Shown here in pieces: positions 20,100-29,619 of a stretch of 64,000 nt of DNA (position 1 is the first letter of the stretch; every line of letters starts with the position of its first letter). Source of the DNA: Geminicoccus harenae (GTDB taxonomy: Bacteria > Pseudomonadota > Alphaproteobacteria > Geminicoccales > Geminicoccaceae). The position numbers were made by a program, and so were the translations under genes. The notes beneath the pieces were generated by a model. That model made no database searches and had not been told where the DNA came from. It saw only the letters and a program-made list of their open reading frames with translations. The DNA is taken from the NCBI RefSeq assembly GCF_019800005.1, contig NZ_JABGCL010000001.1, forward strand, positions 62,001-126,000, read 5' to 3'.

Positions 20100-20369
20100 A
20101 TGACCCGCATCGCGGCCCTTTCGATCGGCTACGGCTTCCTGTTGCTGGGCTTTCTCGGCCTGTTCCTGCCGATCCTGCAGGGTTTCCTGTTCATCTTCGT
20201 GGGCCTGATCGTGCTGAGCCGCCACGCGCCCTGGGCCAACCGCGCGCTGCAATATGTCCACCGGCGCTGGCCGCGCTTCGGCGGCCTGATCACCAGGGCG
20301 GAAGGGATCGCCGAACGGACGATCGACCGGGCCGTCCACGGGATGCGCCGCCTGCTCGGTCGGGCCTGA
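20100..20369 (+). CDS. Small inner-membrane protein (PGPGW-like)
   Basis: An 89-residue protein with two hydrophobic segments (about 5-25 and 26-42, LLLGFLGLFLPILQGFLFIF). A loop with SRHAPWANRALQYVHRR and a basic C-terminal tail follow. The pattern of two close membrane helices followed by W/R-rich sequence matches the small PGPGW (DUF454-like) membrane family, whose role is not known. It is convergent with the Xaa-Pro aminopeptidase gene, 15 bases away. Confidence 0.7.
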   Translation: MTRIAALSIGYGFLLLGFLGLFLPILQGFLFIFVGLIVLSRHAPWANRALQYVHRRWPRFGGLITRAEGIAERTIDRAVHGMRRLLGRA

Positions 20370-20384
20370 GACGGCTTCTCTACC

Positions 20385-22160
20385 TCACAAGGGCTGGCAG
20401 GCCTCGGCCAGCCAGGTCCTGGTCCGCTCGTCCACCAATGGCCCGATCTCGGCCAACACCCGGGCGTGGTAGCGGTCCAGCCACTCCCGCTCCTCGCCGT
20501 TCAGCAGCTCGGGCACGATCAGCCGCCGGTCGATCGGCGCCAGCGTCAGCGTCGCGAAGCGCAGGAGCTTGCGCTCGCCGCCCTCCGGGGTGGGTGCCGG
20601 CTCCACCACCAGCAGGTTCTCGGTGCGGATGCCGTGGCTGCCGGCGACATAGTGGCCGGGCTCGTCGGACAGGATCATGCCCGGCTGCAGCTTGACCGAA
20701 CTCTGCCCCTTGGAGATCCGGGCCGGCCCCTCATGGACGCAGAGATAGCTGCCGACCCCGTGGCCGGTGCCGTGGTCGAAGTCATGGCCGTGCCGCCACA
20801 GCGCCAGGCGCGCCAGCGTGTCGAGCTGCGCGCCGGTCGTGCCCTCCGGGAAGACGGCCTCCGAGACCGCGATCATGCCCTTGAGCACCAGGGTGAACTG
20901 GACGCGGATCGCCTCGGCCACCGTGCCCAGCCCGATCGTGCGGGTGACGTCGGTGGTGCCGTCCAGATACTGGCCGCCGCTGTCGACCAGATAGACGTTG
21001 CCCGGCGTCAGCTTCAGGTTGGTCTCGGCCGTCGTCCGGTAGTGCGGCTGCGCGGCATTCGGCCCATAGGCACTGATCGTCTCGAAGCTCAGGCCCCGGA
21101 ACAGTGGATCCTCGGCGCGGATCGCGCGCAGCCTGCCCGCGGCCGCCACCTCGTCGACGCCTGCCGCCACCGCCTCGGTCGAAAGCCAGCACAGGAACCG
21201 GCTCATCGCCGCCCCGTCGCGCTGCTGGGCCGCGAAGGCGCCCTTCACTTCGGTGGGGTTCTTGATGGCGCGCGCCAGCGGGATCGGGTCCTCGCCCTCG
21301 ACCAGCTTGCCGCCGGCCTTGGCAAAACGGTCGGCGAAGCCCACTGCCGAATAGGCCGGGTCCGCCAGGAGGCGCAGGCCGCGGGCTCCCAGCTCCGCCA
21401 GGGCCGGCTCGAACGCCTCGTACGGCTCCACGGCCACGCGGTTGCCGAAGTCCAGCCCGGCGAGCTTGGCCCGGTCGGTGAACAGCCGCACATGGCCATC
21501 GCTACCCAGCAGGGCGAAGCCCAGCGGCAGGGGATTGAAGGGCACGTCCGCGCCACGGATGTTCAGCAGCCAGGCGATCGATTCGGGTGCGGTGATCAGC
21601 AGCTGGTCGGCGCCGGCCTTGCCGACCGCCGTCCCCATCCGTTCGGTCTTGGCTTCGGCTTCCTCGCCGGCATAGGCCACGGGATGCGCCGTGACCGGCT
21701 CGGCCGGGCGCGCGGGGCGGTCGGTCCAGATCAGGTCGATCGGGTTGGCATCGAGCGCCACCAGCTCGGCACCGGCGGCATCCAGCTTCTTCGCCATCGC
21801 CGCCTTCTCGGGCTTGCGCACCAGGCGGGGGTCGTAGCCGATCCGCATGCCCGCCTCGACCCGGCGGGACAGCCAGGTCGAGGGCGGGGTTTCCACGCTG
21901 TTGCCGCGCTCGAACAGCGCCGGGTCGAGCTCGCGCTCCAGCTGCACGGTATAGCGGCCATCGCTGAGCACCGCCGCGGTCCCGGGCAGCACGAACACCA
22001 CCCCGGCCGAGCCGGTGAAGCCGGTGAGCCAGGCGACCCGCTCGGCATGCGGCGGCAGATATTCCGAGCCGTGCTCGTCCGTGCGCGGCATCCAGAACCC
22101 GTCCACGCCCAGTTCCTTCAGGCGGGCACGCAGGGCCGCCAGCCGCTCGGCGATGTTCAT
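20385..22160 (-). CDS. Xaa-Pro aminopeptidase (M24B)
   Basis: Removes N-terminal residues preceding proline. The 591-residue protein has the three-domain layout of the long eukaryote-like aminopeptidase P: two creatinase-N-like domains followed by the pita-bread catalytic domain. Metal-binding residues are visible in DSGGQYLDGTTDVTRTI (Asp, Asp), FDHGTGHGVG (His) and DEPGHYV and RTENLLV (Glu, Glu). ATG 22160 is chosen by homology; a longer frame to 22238 is open but looks unlike protein. Cytoplasmic, transcribed alone. Confidence 0.93.
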   Translation of the reverse strand: MNIAERLAALRARLKELGVDGFWMPRTDEHGSEYLPPHAERVAWLTGFTGSAGVVFVLPGTAAVLSDGRYTVQLERELDPALFERGNSVETPPSTWLSRRVEAGMRIGYDPRLVRKPEKAAMAKKLDAAGAELVALDANPIDLIWTDRPARPAEPVTAHPVAYAGEEAEAKTERMGTAVGKAGADQLLITAPESIAWLLNIRGADVPFNPLPLGFALLGSDGHVRLFTDRAKLAGLDFGNRVAVEPYEAFEPALAELGARGLRLLADPAYSAVGFADRFAKAGGKLVEGEDPIPLARAIKNPTEVKGAFAAQQRDGAAMSRFLCWLSTEAVAAGVDEVAAAGRLRAIRAEDPLFRGLSFETISAYGPNAAQPHYRTTAETNLKLTPGNVYLVDSGGQYLDGTTDVTRTIGLGTVAEAIRVQFTLVLKGMIAVSEAVFPEGTTGAQLDTLARLALWRHGHDFDHGTGHGVGSYLCVHEGPARISKGQSSVKLQPGMILSDEPGHYVAGSHGIRTENLLVVEPAPTPEGGERKLLRFATLTLAPIDRRLIVPELLNGEEREWLDRYHARVLAEIGPLVDERTRTWLAEACQPL

Positions 22161-22267
22161 CGACGCTTCTCTGCTCCGGATGGTGAACGGCGCCACGATA
22201 GCGCCCCGAACGGGGACGCGGCCAGCGGCCTCGGCCATTCCCGCTGGTCATGCCCCGGATCGCTGCC

Positions 22268-22699
22268 TCAGCCGGGCGGGAAATCCGGCCCCGGATCGCC
22301 GCCGGCAGCGGCCACCGCCAACCGGTGCAGATAATGGTTCCAGCCCTTCTCGTGGCCGGCCCGCTCCTGCGCGTTCGGCAGCCCGGAATGCGTTAAGCGC
22401 ACCAGCGTACCATCACCCCGCTCGACCAGGTCGATCTCGATCCGGCTCGACCCGGGCGGCACGTCCGGGCGTGCTTCCCAGCCGAAGCTGTAGACCAGCC
22501 GGTGGACCGGCACGACCTCGATGAACTCGCCGCGGGCGGCGTGCTTGTCGGCCACGCTGACGAGAAAGATCCCGCCGGGACGGGGATCGACGGTGGCAGG
22601 GCCGATCCAGCGGCGGATCCTGTCGGGATCGGTGAGGAAGGCGAACACGGTCGCCTGCGGGGCCGCGATCTCGATCTCGGTGCAGAGCGTCTCGGGCAT
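22268..22699 (-). CDS. SRPBCC / AHSA1-like protein
   Basis: A 143-residue START-like (SRPBCC) protein. It begins with EIEIAAPQATVFAFLTDPDRIRRWIGP and has the family's GGIFLVSV, GEFIEVVPVHRLVYSFGWE and HSGLPNAQERAGHEKGWNHYL stretches, all typical of AHSA1/CalC proteins. Members bind hydrophobic ligands; the substrate here is unknown. It is divergent from the cyclase gene with 46 bases between starts. Confidence 0.87.
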   Translation of the reverse strand: MPETLCTEIEIAAPQATVFAFLTDPDRIRRWIGPATVDPRPGGIFLVSVADKHAARGEFIEVVPVHRLVYSFGWEARPDVPPGSSRIEIDLVERGDGTLVRLTHSGLPNAQERAGHEKGWNHYLHRLAVAAAGGDPGPDFPPG

Positions 22700-22745
22700 C
22701 GCCAGCCTCTTCCGGCAGTTTCACCGCAGTACCGACTGCCATAGC

Positions 22746-23822
22746 ATGATCCGGACGATGCGACTCCCACCGGCCCTTTCCTTCCTGGTCGACGAGGCGA
22801 CCGGCATGGCCGGCGCCGACCGCTTCCTGGCCACGCTCGGCGCCAAGCTCCTGGCCGGCGGCCTGCCGCTGGCCGGCGGTGCCCTCACCGAGCTGCCGAC
22901 GCACCCGATCATCGCGCAGCATAGCTGGCTGTGGCGGGCAGACACCGGCATGGTCATCGAGGGGTTGGGCTTCAGCCCCGCCGGGCCGGGTCAGTTCGTG
23001 CCCGCCGATGCCGGGCAGGAATGGCTGGCGGGTCTGGGCCAAGTCCATGAAGCTCCCGTCGGCGCCACCGCACGGCTCGGCTGGGCGACGAGCCACCCAT
23101 TGCGTCCGGCCGAGTTGCGGCTCCTGCGGGAGGTGGCCCGCTTCGCCGTGGCACCGCTGGCCGTGCTGGCCGCACGCGCGACCCAGGCCGTGCTGCTGGA
23201 GACCTATCTCGGCAAGCGCAGTGCGGCGCGGGTGCTGGCCGGCCGGCTGCGGCGCGAGCCCGGCGAGATCATCCAGGCGGCCCTGCTCTATGCCGACCTG
23301 CGCGGCTTCACCGAGCTCTCGGAGACCAGCGCGCCATCCGAGGTGATCGCCACGCTGGATGCCTGGTTCGACCGCATCGCCGGTGCGGTCCACGCGTTTG
23401 GCGGCGAGGTCCTGAAGTTCATCGGCGACGGCATCCTGGCGATCTTCCCGATCGGCCAGCGTGACGCTCCTGCCGCCTGCGATGCGGCGATGCGCGCGGT
23501 GGCTGCCGCACGCGCCGGCATGGACCATCTCGATCACAGCCGTGCCGCAAACGGCCTGCCGCCCTTGCCGTTCGGCACTGCCCTCCATGTCGGCGAGATG
23601 CTGTGGGGCAATATTGGTACCGCCGACCGGCTGGATTTCACGGCGATCGGCCCGCCGGTGAACCTGGTCAGCCGGCTGGAGGGCCTGTGCCGCCCACTCG
23701 GCCAGCCGGTGCTGCTCTCCGGCGCGTTCGCGGCAGAAACCAGCTACCCATCGATCCCGCTGGGCCGGCACCGGCTGCGCGGCATCGCGGAACCCTGTGC
23801 AGTCTTCGGCCTGCCGCCCTGA
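22746..23822 (+). CDS. Class III adenylate/guanylate cyclase
   Basis: A 358-residue protein with an uncharacterised N-terminal region (about 1-165) and a class III cyclase catalytic domain. The metal-binding aspartates are in LLYADLRGFTELSE (near residue 184) and FIGDGILAIFP (near 227). TAIGPPVNLVSRLEGLC supplies the transition-state region. The N-terminal part is mainly helical, may be a sensor and shows no membrane span. The start could also be ATG 22758. A cAMP role would fit the CRP/FNR-type site found at 48851, but this link is speculative. Confidence 0.88.
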   Translation: MIRTMRLPPALSFLVDEATGMAGADRFLATLGAKLLAGGLPLAGGALTELPTHPIIAQHSWLWRADTGMVIEGLGFSPAGPGQFVPADAGQEWLAGLGQVHEAPVGATARLGWATSHPLRPAELRLLREVARFAVAPLAVLAARATQAVLLETYLGKRSAARVLAGRLRREPGEIIQAALLYADLRGFTELSETSAPSEVIATLDAWFDRIAGAVHAFGGEVLKFIGDGILAIFPIGQRDAPAACDAAMRAVAAARAGMDHLDHSRAANGLPPLPFGTALHVGEMLWGNIGTADRLDFTAIGPPVNLVSRLEGLCRPLGQPVLLSGAFAAETSYPSIPLGRHRLRGIAEPCAVFGLPP

Positions 23823-23832
23823 GGCCAGCCGA

Positions 23833-24147
23833 TCATCCGTCCTGGTGGCGGACCAGGTAGTGGTCGGCCCGCTCGTCGAACCGGGCGAGGATCTGCCGGG
23901 CCGCCGCCGGCACATAGGCGGCCTCGCCATCCGGCCCGGCGAACGCCTCCAGCGCCGTCCTGTCGCTGAACCACATGACCGTGACGAAGCCGACCTCCTC
24001 CCCCTCGTCCCGGCGGAGCAGGTCGATCCGCTCCAGCCCTTCGGGGCAGTGGGCTCGGATGCCGGGGAAGACCTCCGAGCGCAGCAGTTCCTCATAAGAG
24101 TCCGCCTGCGCCGCGCGGGTCCAGCCGCGCCAGATGCGTGCGTACAT
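23833..24147 (-). CDS. ABM-type (dimeric alpha/beta barrel) protein
   Basis: A 104-residue protein beginning MYARIWRGWTRAAQADSYEELL, with GEEVGFVTVMWFSDRTALEAFAG further on. This is the pattern of small antibiotic-biosynthesis-monooxygenase-like ferredoxin-fold dimers. The reaction cannot be predicted. It is divergent from the Lrp-type regulator (135 bases apart), which is therefore its likely controller. ATG 24147 is chosen because a longer frame upstream reads into the intergenic region without family similarity. Confidence 0.72.
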   Translation of the reverse strand: MYARIWRGWTRAAQADSYEELLRSEVFPGIRAHCPEGLERIDLLRRDEGEEVGFVTVMWFSDRTALEAFAGPDGEAAYVPAAARQILARFDERADHYLVRHQDG

Positions 24148-24282
24148 GACGAGCCTCCATGTCGTCTCGACCACGAAGGCGATCATGCCACCGCTACCCG
24201 CGACAGGTCCTTGCGAACTTCGGCCGGGTGACGGCACATGATCGGCAGAATATTGCGCGGAGTACTCCATGGGAGGTGAAAC

Positions 24283-24756
24283 ATGCCTGAACTGGACGAT
24301 GCTGACCACCGCATCCTGGCGGTGCTCCAGGCGGACGGCCGGATCAGCAATGTCGACCTGGCCGACCGGGTGGCGCTGTCGCCCTCGCCGTGCCTGCGCC
24401 GGGTGCGACGCCTGGAGGAGGCCGGGGTGATCCAGGGCTACCGGGCGATCCTGGATCGGGAGGCGGTCGGCCTCGGCCTCACCGTGTTCGTGGCGATCAA
24501 GGTCGTCCGCCACTCCCGCGCGGCGGCCGCGACGCTGCAGGAGACCCTGGCGGCGATCCCCGAGGTGGTGGCCTGCCACATGGTCTCAGGCGAGGCCGAC
24601 TTCCTGGCGGAGGTCGTGGTGGCCGACCTCGCCGCCTATGAGCGCCTGCTGACCGAGCAGCTGCTCACCTTGCCGATGATCGCCGACATCCGCTCGAACA
24701 TGGTGCTGCGCCGGATCAAGTCCGACGGAGCACCGCCCTTGCCGAAGCGGCCATGA
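24283..24756 (+). CDS. Lrp/AsnC-family transcriptional regulator
   Basis: A 157-residue protein with an N-terminal winged HTH (LDDADHRILAVLQADGRISNVDLADRVALS) and a C-terminal RAM ligand-binding domain (about 65-145, VVACHMVSGEADFLAEVVV). GGAGG lies eight bases before the ATG. It probably controls the divergent ABM-type gene in response to an amino acid or related metabolite; the ligand is unknown. It ends against the infC terminator. Confidence 0.92.
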   Translation: MPELDDADHRILAVLQADGRISNVDLADRVALSPSPCLRRVRRLEEAGVIQGYRAILDREAVGLGLTVFVAIKVVRHSRAAAATLQETLAAIPEVVACHMVSGEADFLAEVVVADLAAYERLLTEQLLTLPMIADIRSNMVLRRIKSDGAPPLPKRP

Positions 24757-24787
24757 AAAAGGCCGGCCCGGGTCACCCCGGCCGGCC
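24756..24787 (-). terminator. Intrinsic terminator of infC
   Basis: On the minus strand an eight-base-pair GC stem (GGCCGGCC at 24780-24787 with GGCCGGCC at 24761-24768), extended by inner pairs, is followed directly by TTTTT (24760-24756). It lies 33 bases after the infC stop and overlaps the lrp stop on the other strand. Confidence 0.85.
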
Positions 24788-24820
24788 CTGTTCGATCTGC
24801 GCTGCCTCGGCGTCAGCCGC

Positions 24821-25339
24821 TCACTTGAGTGGCGCCATCACCATGACCATCTGCCGGCCTTCCAGGCGCGGCATCTGCTCGACCTTGCCGAGGTCGAGCA
24901 CCTCGTCGCGGACCTTGGTGAGCACGTCCATGCCCAGATGCTGGTGCGCCATCTCGCGGCCGCGGAACCGCATGGTCACCTTGACCTTGTCGCCCTCGGT
25001 CAGGAACTCGCGCACCTTGCGCATCTTGATGCTGTAGTCGTTCTCGTCGATGCCGGGCCGGAGCTTGATCTCCTTGACCTCGATCACCTTCTGCTTCTTG
25101 CGAGCCTCGTTGGCCTTCTTCTGCGCCTCGTACTTGAACTTGCCATAGTCGAGGATCTTGCAGACCGGCGGCCGCGCGGTGGGCGACACTTCCACCAGAT
25201 CGAGACCAGCGTCCTCCGCTCGCGCGAGTGCCTCGCGCAAGGGTACGACCCCGATCATCTCGCCATCTTCGCCAACGAGGCGGACCTCGCGCGATTCGAT
25301 CTGATAGTTGATCGCGTACTCTTCCCGAGCGTTGCTCAT
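24821..25339 (-). CDS. infC: Translation initiation factor IF-3
   Basis: Binds the 30S subunit and checks start-codon selection. The 172-residue protein has the N-terminal domain ([25 protein letters not shown]) and the lysine-rich linker ([21 protein letters not shown]). The C-terminal domain holds [14 protein letters not shown] and [11 protein letters not shown]. The start is ATG; no in-frame ATT start is open upstream, because a TAG stop lies nine codons before. It is 40 bases downstream of thrS and is terminated by a strong hairpin, so rpmI and rplT are not part of this transcript. Confidence 0.96.
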   Translation of the reverse strand: MSNAREEYAINYQIESREVRLVGEDGEMIGVVPLREALARAEDAGLDLVEVSPTARPPVCKILDYGKFKYEAQKKANEARKKQKVIEVKEIKLRPGIDENDYSIKMRKVREFLTEGDKVKVTMRFRGREMAHQHLGMDVLTKVRDEVLDLGKVEQMPRLEGRQMVMVMAPLK

Positions 25340-25379
25340 CCGGTTCTTGCTGCTCCGTAGTTGCTAACTGTTCGCCCGC

Positions 25380-27353
25380 TCACGCCGCACTTGCCGTGTG
25401 CGCGATGTCGGGCGGCATCGACTCTCGCTGGCACAACGCGATGGCCGCGTCAAGCGCCAGAATCTCCTGGGCCTGCGATCCCAGCCGCCGCAGGCTGACC
25501 GAAGTCCCTTCCGCCTCCTTGGCACCGACCGCGATGATCCAGGGGACCTTGCGCAGCGAGTGCTGGCGGATCTTGTAGCCGATCTTGTCGGCACCCTTGT
25601 CGACCTCGACCTGGATGCCGGCCAGCCGGAACGCCTCGCCGACCCGGTCAGCATAGGCGTCCGCCTCGTTGGTGATCGTGGCCACCACCACCTGCAAGGG
25701 TGCCAGCCACATCGGCAGCTTGCCGGCATGCTCCTCGATCAGGATGCCGAGGAAGCGCTCCATCGAGCCCAGGATCGCCCGATGCAGCATGACCGGCCGG
25801 TGCTTGTGGCCATCACTGCCGATATAGGTAGCGTCCAGCCGTTCCGGAAGGACGAAATCGACCTGGAGCGTGCCGCACTGCCAGTCGCGGCCGATCGCGT
25901 CGCGCAGCACGAACTCCAGCTTCGGCCCGTAGAAGGCACCTTCGCCCGGATTGAGCGTGCATTCCAGCTTGGCCGCGTTGACCGCGTCCCACAGCGCCTG
26001 CTCCGCCTGGTCCCAGACCTCGTCGGAGCCGGCGCGCAAGGGCGGCCGGTCGCTGAACTTCACCTTGATGTCGGTGAAGCCGAAATCGGCATAGACCGAG
26101 CGCAGCAGGTCCAGGAAAGCCACCGTCTCGGCGTTGATCTGCGCGGGCTCGCAGAAGATGTGCGCGTCGTCCTGGGTGAACGCGCGCACCCGCATGATGC
26201 CGTGCAGGGCGCCGGACGGCTCGTTGCGGTGGCAGGCGCCGAACTCGGCCATGCGCAGCGGCAGGTCGCGATAGCTGTGCTGGTGCTGGCGGAAGATCTG
26301 GACGTGGCCCGGGCAGTTCATCGGCTTGAGCGCCAGGACCCGGTCCTCGTTCTCGATCGTGAACATGTTCTGGCCGAACTTGTCCCAGTGCCCCGACGCC
26401 TCCCAGAGCACCCGGTCGATCAGCTGCGGCGTGCGCACCTCGCGATAATCGGCGGCCTCCAGGCGGCGGCGCATGTAGTTCTCGACCGTCCGCCAGAGCT
26501 GCCAGCCCTTGGGATGCCAGAACACCGAGCCCACCGCCTCTTCCTGGACATGGAACAGGTCCATCTCCCGACCGAGCCGCCGATGGTCGCGCTTCTCCGC
26601 CTCTTCCAGCTGGTGGAGATGGGCGTCCAGCGCCTCCCTGGTCGGGAAGCCGATCCCGTAGATCCGCTGGAGCTGCGGGTTCTTCGCATCACCCCGCCAG
26701 TAGGCGCCGGCCACCTTGGTCAGCTTGAACGCGCCGATCCGGCCGGTGGAGGGCCCGTGCGGGCCACGGCACAGGTCGAACCAGTCGCCCTGATTATACA
26801 GCGTCACCGGCTGGTCGGCCGGAATCGCATCCAGCAGCTCCAGCTTGAACTTCTCGCCCAGCTTCTCGAACCGGGCACGCGCTTCCTCGCGGCTGACCTC
26901 GGTGCGCGTGAACGGCCGATCGGCCTTCACGATCTCGGCCATCCGCTGCTCGATCGCGACCAGGTCGTCCGGCGTGAACGGCTGTTCGCGGTGAAAGTCG
27001 TAATAGAAGCCGTTCTCGATGGACGGCCCGATCGTCACCTGGGTGCCGGGGAACAGGTCCTGGACCGCCTCGGCCATCACGTGCGCCGTGTCGTGGCGCA
27101 GGAGCGGCCCGGCCTCGGGGTCGCCCGCCGTGATGATCCGGATCTTCGCGTCCTGCTCGATCGGCCGTGCCAGGTCGCGCAGCTCGCCATCGACCTCGAT
27201 CGCCAGCGCCTTCTTGGCCAGGCTCCTGGCGATCGATGCGGCCACCTCCGTCCCGGTCGGCGGAGTCTCGAAGCTGCGCGTGGCCCCGTCCGGCAGGGTG
27301 ATCACCACCCCGCGGCGCTCCGCGTGCACGTTCGAATCCGCCATCATGCTCAT
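25380..27353 (-). CDS. thrS: Threonyl-tRNA synthetase
   Basis: Charges tRNA-Thr. The 657-residue protein has a TGS domain (about 15-75) and a second additional domain with editing residues ([11 protein letters not shown]). The class II catalytic core contains MNCPGH (Zn-binding Cys), [19 protein letters not shown] and motif 3 near [18 protein letters not shown]. The anticodon-binding domain is [15 protein letters not shown] onward. The first codon may be ATG 27353 or the next ATGs. It is co-directional with infC, the common thrS-infC order. Confidence 0.96.
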   Translation of the reverse strand: MSMMADSNVHAERRGVVITLPDGATRSFETPPTGTEVAASIARSLAKKALAIEVDGELRDLARPIEQDAKIRIITAGDPEAGPLLRHDTAHVMAEAVQDLFPGTQVTIGPSIENGFYYDFHREQPFTPDDLVAIEQRMAEIVKADRPFTRTEVSREEARARFEKLGEKFKLELLDAIPADQPVTLYNQGDWFDLCRGPHGPSTGRIGAFKLTKVAGAYWRGDAKNPQLQRIYGIGFPTREALDAHLHQLEEAEKRDHRRLGREMDLFHVQEEAVGSVFWHPKGWQLWRTVENYMRRRLEAADYREVRTPQLIDRVLWEASGHWDKFGQNMFTIENEDRVLALKPMNCPGHVQIFRQHQHSYRDLPLRMAEFGACHRNEPSGALHGIMRVRAFTQDDAHIFCEPAQINAETVAFLDLLRSVYADFGFTDIKVKFSDRPPLRAGSDEVWDQAEQALWDAVNAAKLECTLNPGEGAFYGPKLEFVLRDAIGRDWQCGTLQVDFVLPERLDATYIGSDGHKHRPVMLHRAILGSMERFLGILIEEHAGKLPMWLAPLQVVVATITNEADAYADRVGEAFRLAGIQVEVDKGADKIGYKIRQHSLRKVPWIIAVGAKEAEGTSVSLRRLGSQAQEILALDAAIALCQRESMPPDIAHTASAA

Positions 27354-27453
27354 CGTCGAGAACCTTGCCTTCCGCTCCGGCGCGAATCTGCCACCTGTCG
27401 CTTAGATGGGCAGCGCACCGGGCGAACGGCATGGGTACATGCCAGCTTCGATG

Positions 27454-28380
27454 TCAAGCCGTGGCGATACGTGGCAGGGCTGCCGCAACCTCGTCCACGC
27501 CGAGTGCCGTGAGCGGCTCGCGCTGCAGCCAGGGCTCGTCCGGCCAGCCGGGCGCACTGCGCAACGGCGTGGACGCGCCGGAGAACAGGGTAAGCACCGG
27601 GCAGGGGGCTGCCGCGATCAGATGCATGGGCCCGGTATCATTGCCCACCGCGAACAGGGCACGGCGGGCCAGTGCTGCGATCTGGCCGAAGCTGGTGCGC
27701 CCGCCCAGATCGATCGCCGCCGGGCATTCCTCCTTGATGGTGCGGATCGCATCGGCCTCGGCCGCCGTGCCGATCAGCAGCGGCCGGATGCCCAGCGCCA
27801 GCAGGTAGGTGGCAAGCTCGCCATAGTGGCGGGCCGGCCAGCGCTTGTCCGGCCGGTGCGGCGCGCAGCCCGGCACCAGCAGGGCGAAGTCGCCGTCCGG
27901 CAGGAGGTGGCCCACCTCGCCGTCCAGGAAATCGACCCTGGGCGGCGGCACGTCCGCGATCCCGGCCTGGGCGAGCTGGCCTGTCAGGCGCGCCACGGTG
28001 TGGATCCGCTCGCGGTCCGGCTGGTGGTCCGGGTGCGAGCAGCCCTTGGCGATGCCCGACCAGCGCGGCTTCGGCCTTGGCCAGAGCGAGTAATAAAGGG
28101 CGGTCCGCCGGGAGGTCTGCAGGTCGTAGACCATCGAGAAGCGCTGCCGCGCCAGGCGCCGCATCAGTCCCGCCAGCTTGAGCGGTGTCCAGAGCGTCGG
28201 CCGCTCATCGACGATCAGCTCGGCGAACCAGCCGGACGGCTCCAGCAGCCTGGCATAGGGTGCGGTGGTGAGCAGGCTGATGCGCTCGCCCGGATGATGC
28301 CGGACGATCGCCTGCATCGCCCCGGTGGCCAGCACCACGTCGCCCAAGGCACCATGCTTGATGACGAGGACGCCCGCCAT
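27454..28380 (-). CDS. Glycosyltransferase family 9 (heptosyltransferase-like)
   Basis: A 308-residue GT-B enzyme. Its N-terminal VLVIKHGALGDVVLATGAMQAI and C-terminal FAVGNDTGPMHLIAAAPCPVLTLF are hallmarks of the ADP-heptose:LPS heptosyltransferase family. It probably adds a sugar to the LPS core on the cytoplasmic face of the inner membrane; donor and acceptor are unknown. ATG 28380 overlaps the stop of the GT4 gene, so both are translated as one unit. Confidence 0.9.
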   Translation of the reverse strand: MAGVLVIKHGALGDVVLATGAMQAIVRHHPGERISLLTTAPYARLLEPSGWFAELIVDERPTLWTPLKLAGLMRRLARQRFSMVYDLQTSRRTALYYSLWPRPKPRWSGIAKGCSHPDHQPDRERIHTVARLTGQLAQAGIADVPPPRVDFLDGEVGHLLPDGDFALLVPGCAPHRPDKRWPARHYGELATYLLALGIRPLLIGTAAEADAIRTIKEECPAAIDLGGRTSFGQIAALARRALFAVGNDTGPMHLIAAAPCPVLTLFSGASTPLRSAPGWPDEPWLQREPLTALGVDEVAAALPRIATA

Positions 28381-29516
28381 CAGGCCCGCCCTTCCAGCAG
28401 CTCGGCATAGACCGCCAGGGTCTGCCGGCACATGCGCTCCGCCGTGAAGTGCTCCCGCACCCAGGCCCTGGCCTGCTCGCCCATCCTCGCCCGTGTCTCG
28501 GCCGGCATCGCCAGGGCCAGGTCCATGGCGTCCGCCAGTGCCGCCGCATCGCCCGGCGGGACCAGCCAGCCGGTGGTGGCTGGCAGCAATGTTTCCCCGA
28601 GCCCCCCGATGTCGGCCGCGATCACCGGCTTGCCCATCGCCTGCGCCTCCACCGACACCCGGCCGAACGCTTCGGGCCCGATCGACGGGGCCAGCACCAG
28701 GTCGGCGAGCACCAGGGCCGCCGCCATGTCGCCGGTGCCGCCCACCAGCCGGACGCGCCCGGCCAGCCCCAGGGCCTGGATCTTCGCGTGCAGCTCCGCG
28801 GAATAGGAGCTGCCGGGCGTGTCCGGCCCCACGAACAGGACGACGAAGTCGTCGCGCGCGATCCGCGCCACCGCCTCTGCCACCAGGAAATGACCCTTGA
28901 TACGGGTGATCCGCCCGGGCAGCAGCACGATCTGGCGGCCGGGCGGCACCTGGAACTGTGCCTGCAGCTTCGCGATGCGCTCAGGGGACACGGAAGCCGG
29001 ATCGAACTCCCCGACCTCCACGCCGCGATAGATGGTGCGCAGCACGTCGGGCCCGATCCCGTACACCTCGCAGACATGCTCGGCGACATAGTCGGAGATC
29101 GCGATGACCCGGTCGCCGGAGGCCATCACCGCGTTGTAGCGCCGCTTCAGCCGGTAGTCGTAGCCGCCATAGACGGCATGGACGGTGGTGACGAACGGCG
29201 TGCCCGTGCGCCGGCAGGCGATCCGCGCACTCCAGGCGGGGGCGCGCGAGCGGGCATGGACCAGCTCCACCCCATGCTGCCGCATCAGCTCGCCCAGCCG
29301 GGCGGCGTTCTGCCAGATGGTGAGCGGATTCTTGCTCGCGAGCGGCAGGGCCAGATGGGTGATGCCGTCCGCCTCCAGCTCGGCCACCAGGCCGCCGCCG
29401 GCGCTGGCCACCAGCGGCTGGTGCCCGGCCCGCTTCAGGAACCGGGCGAGATCCACGGTCCCGCGCTCGACACCGCCCCTTTCCAGCGCAGGCAGCACCT
29501 GCAGCAACGTCGCCAT
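28380..29516 (-). CDS. Glycosyltransferase family 4
   Basis: A 378-residue retaining GT-B glycosyltransferase. It shows LLQVLPALERGGVERGTVDLARFL at the N-terminus and LLPGRITRIKGHFLVAEAV in the donor domain. The E-x7-E motif is EAFGRVSVEAQAMGKPVIA. With the GT9 gene overlapping its end, it likely makes LPS or another surface glycan. ATG 29516 is chosen by homology; the open frame continues to 29657. It is divergent from the hydrolase gene. Confidence 0.9.
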   Translation of the reverse strand: MATLLQVLPALERGGVERGTVDLARFLKRAGHQPLVASAGGGLVAELEADGITHLALPLASKNPLTIWQNAARLGELMRQHGVELVHARSRAPAWSARIACRRTGTPFVTTVHAVYGGYDYRLKRRYNAVMASGDRVIAISDYVAEHVCEVYGIGPDVLRTIYRGVEVGEFDPASVSPERIAKLQAQFQVPPGRQIVLLPGRITRIKGHFLVAEAVARIARDDFVVLFVGPDTPGSSYSAELHAKIQALGLAGRVRLVGGTGDMAAALVLADLVLAPSIGPEAFGRVSVEAQAMGKPVIAADIGGLGETLLPATTGWLVPPGDAAALADAMDLALAMPAETRARMGEQARAWVREHFTAERMCRQTLAVYAELLEGRA

Positions 29517-29619
29517 CGAGACCCGCAAGGAAGTGAAGGGGAAGGCGATGCTTCGACCGCCCGTCGGACCGGTGCTAGCGTGGCAAAGGACCAGGACGAA
29601 GCCAAGCGATGACGGGCAG

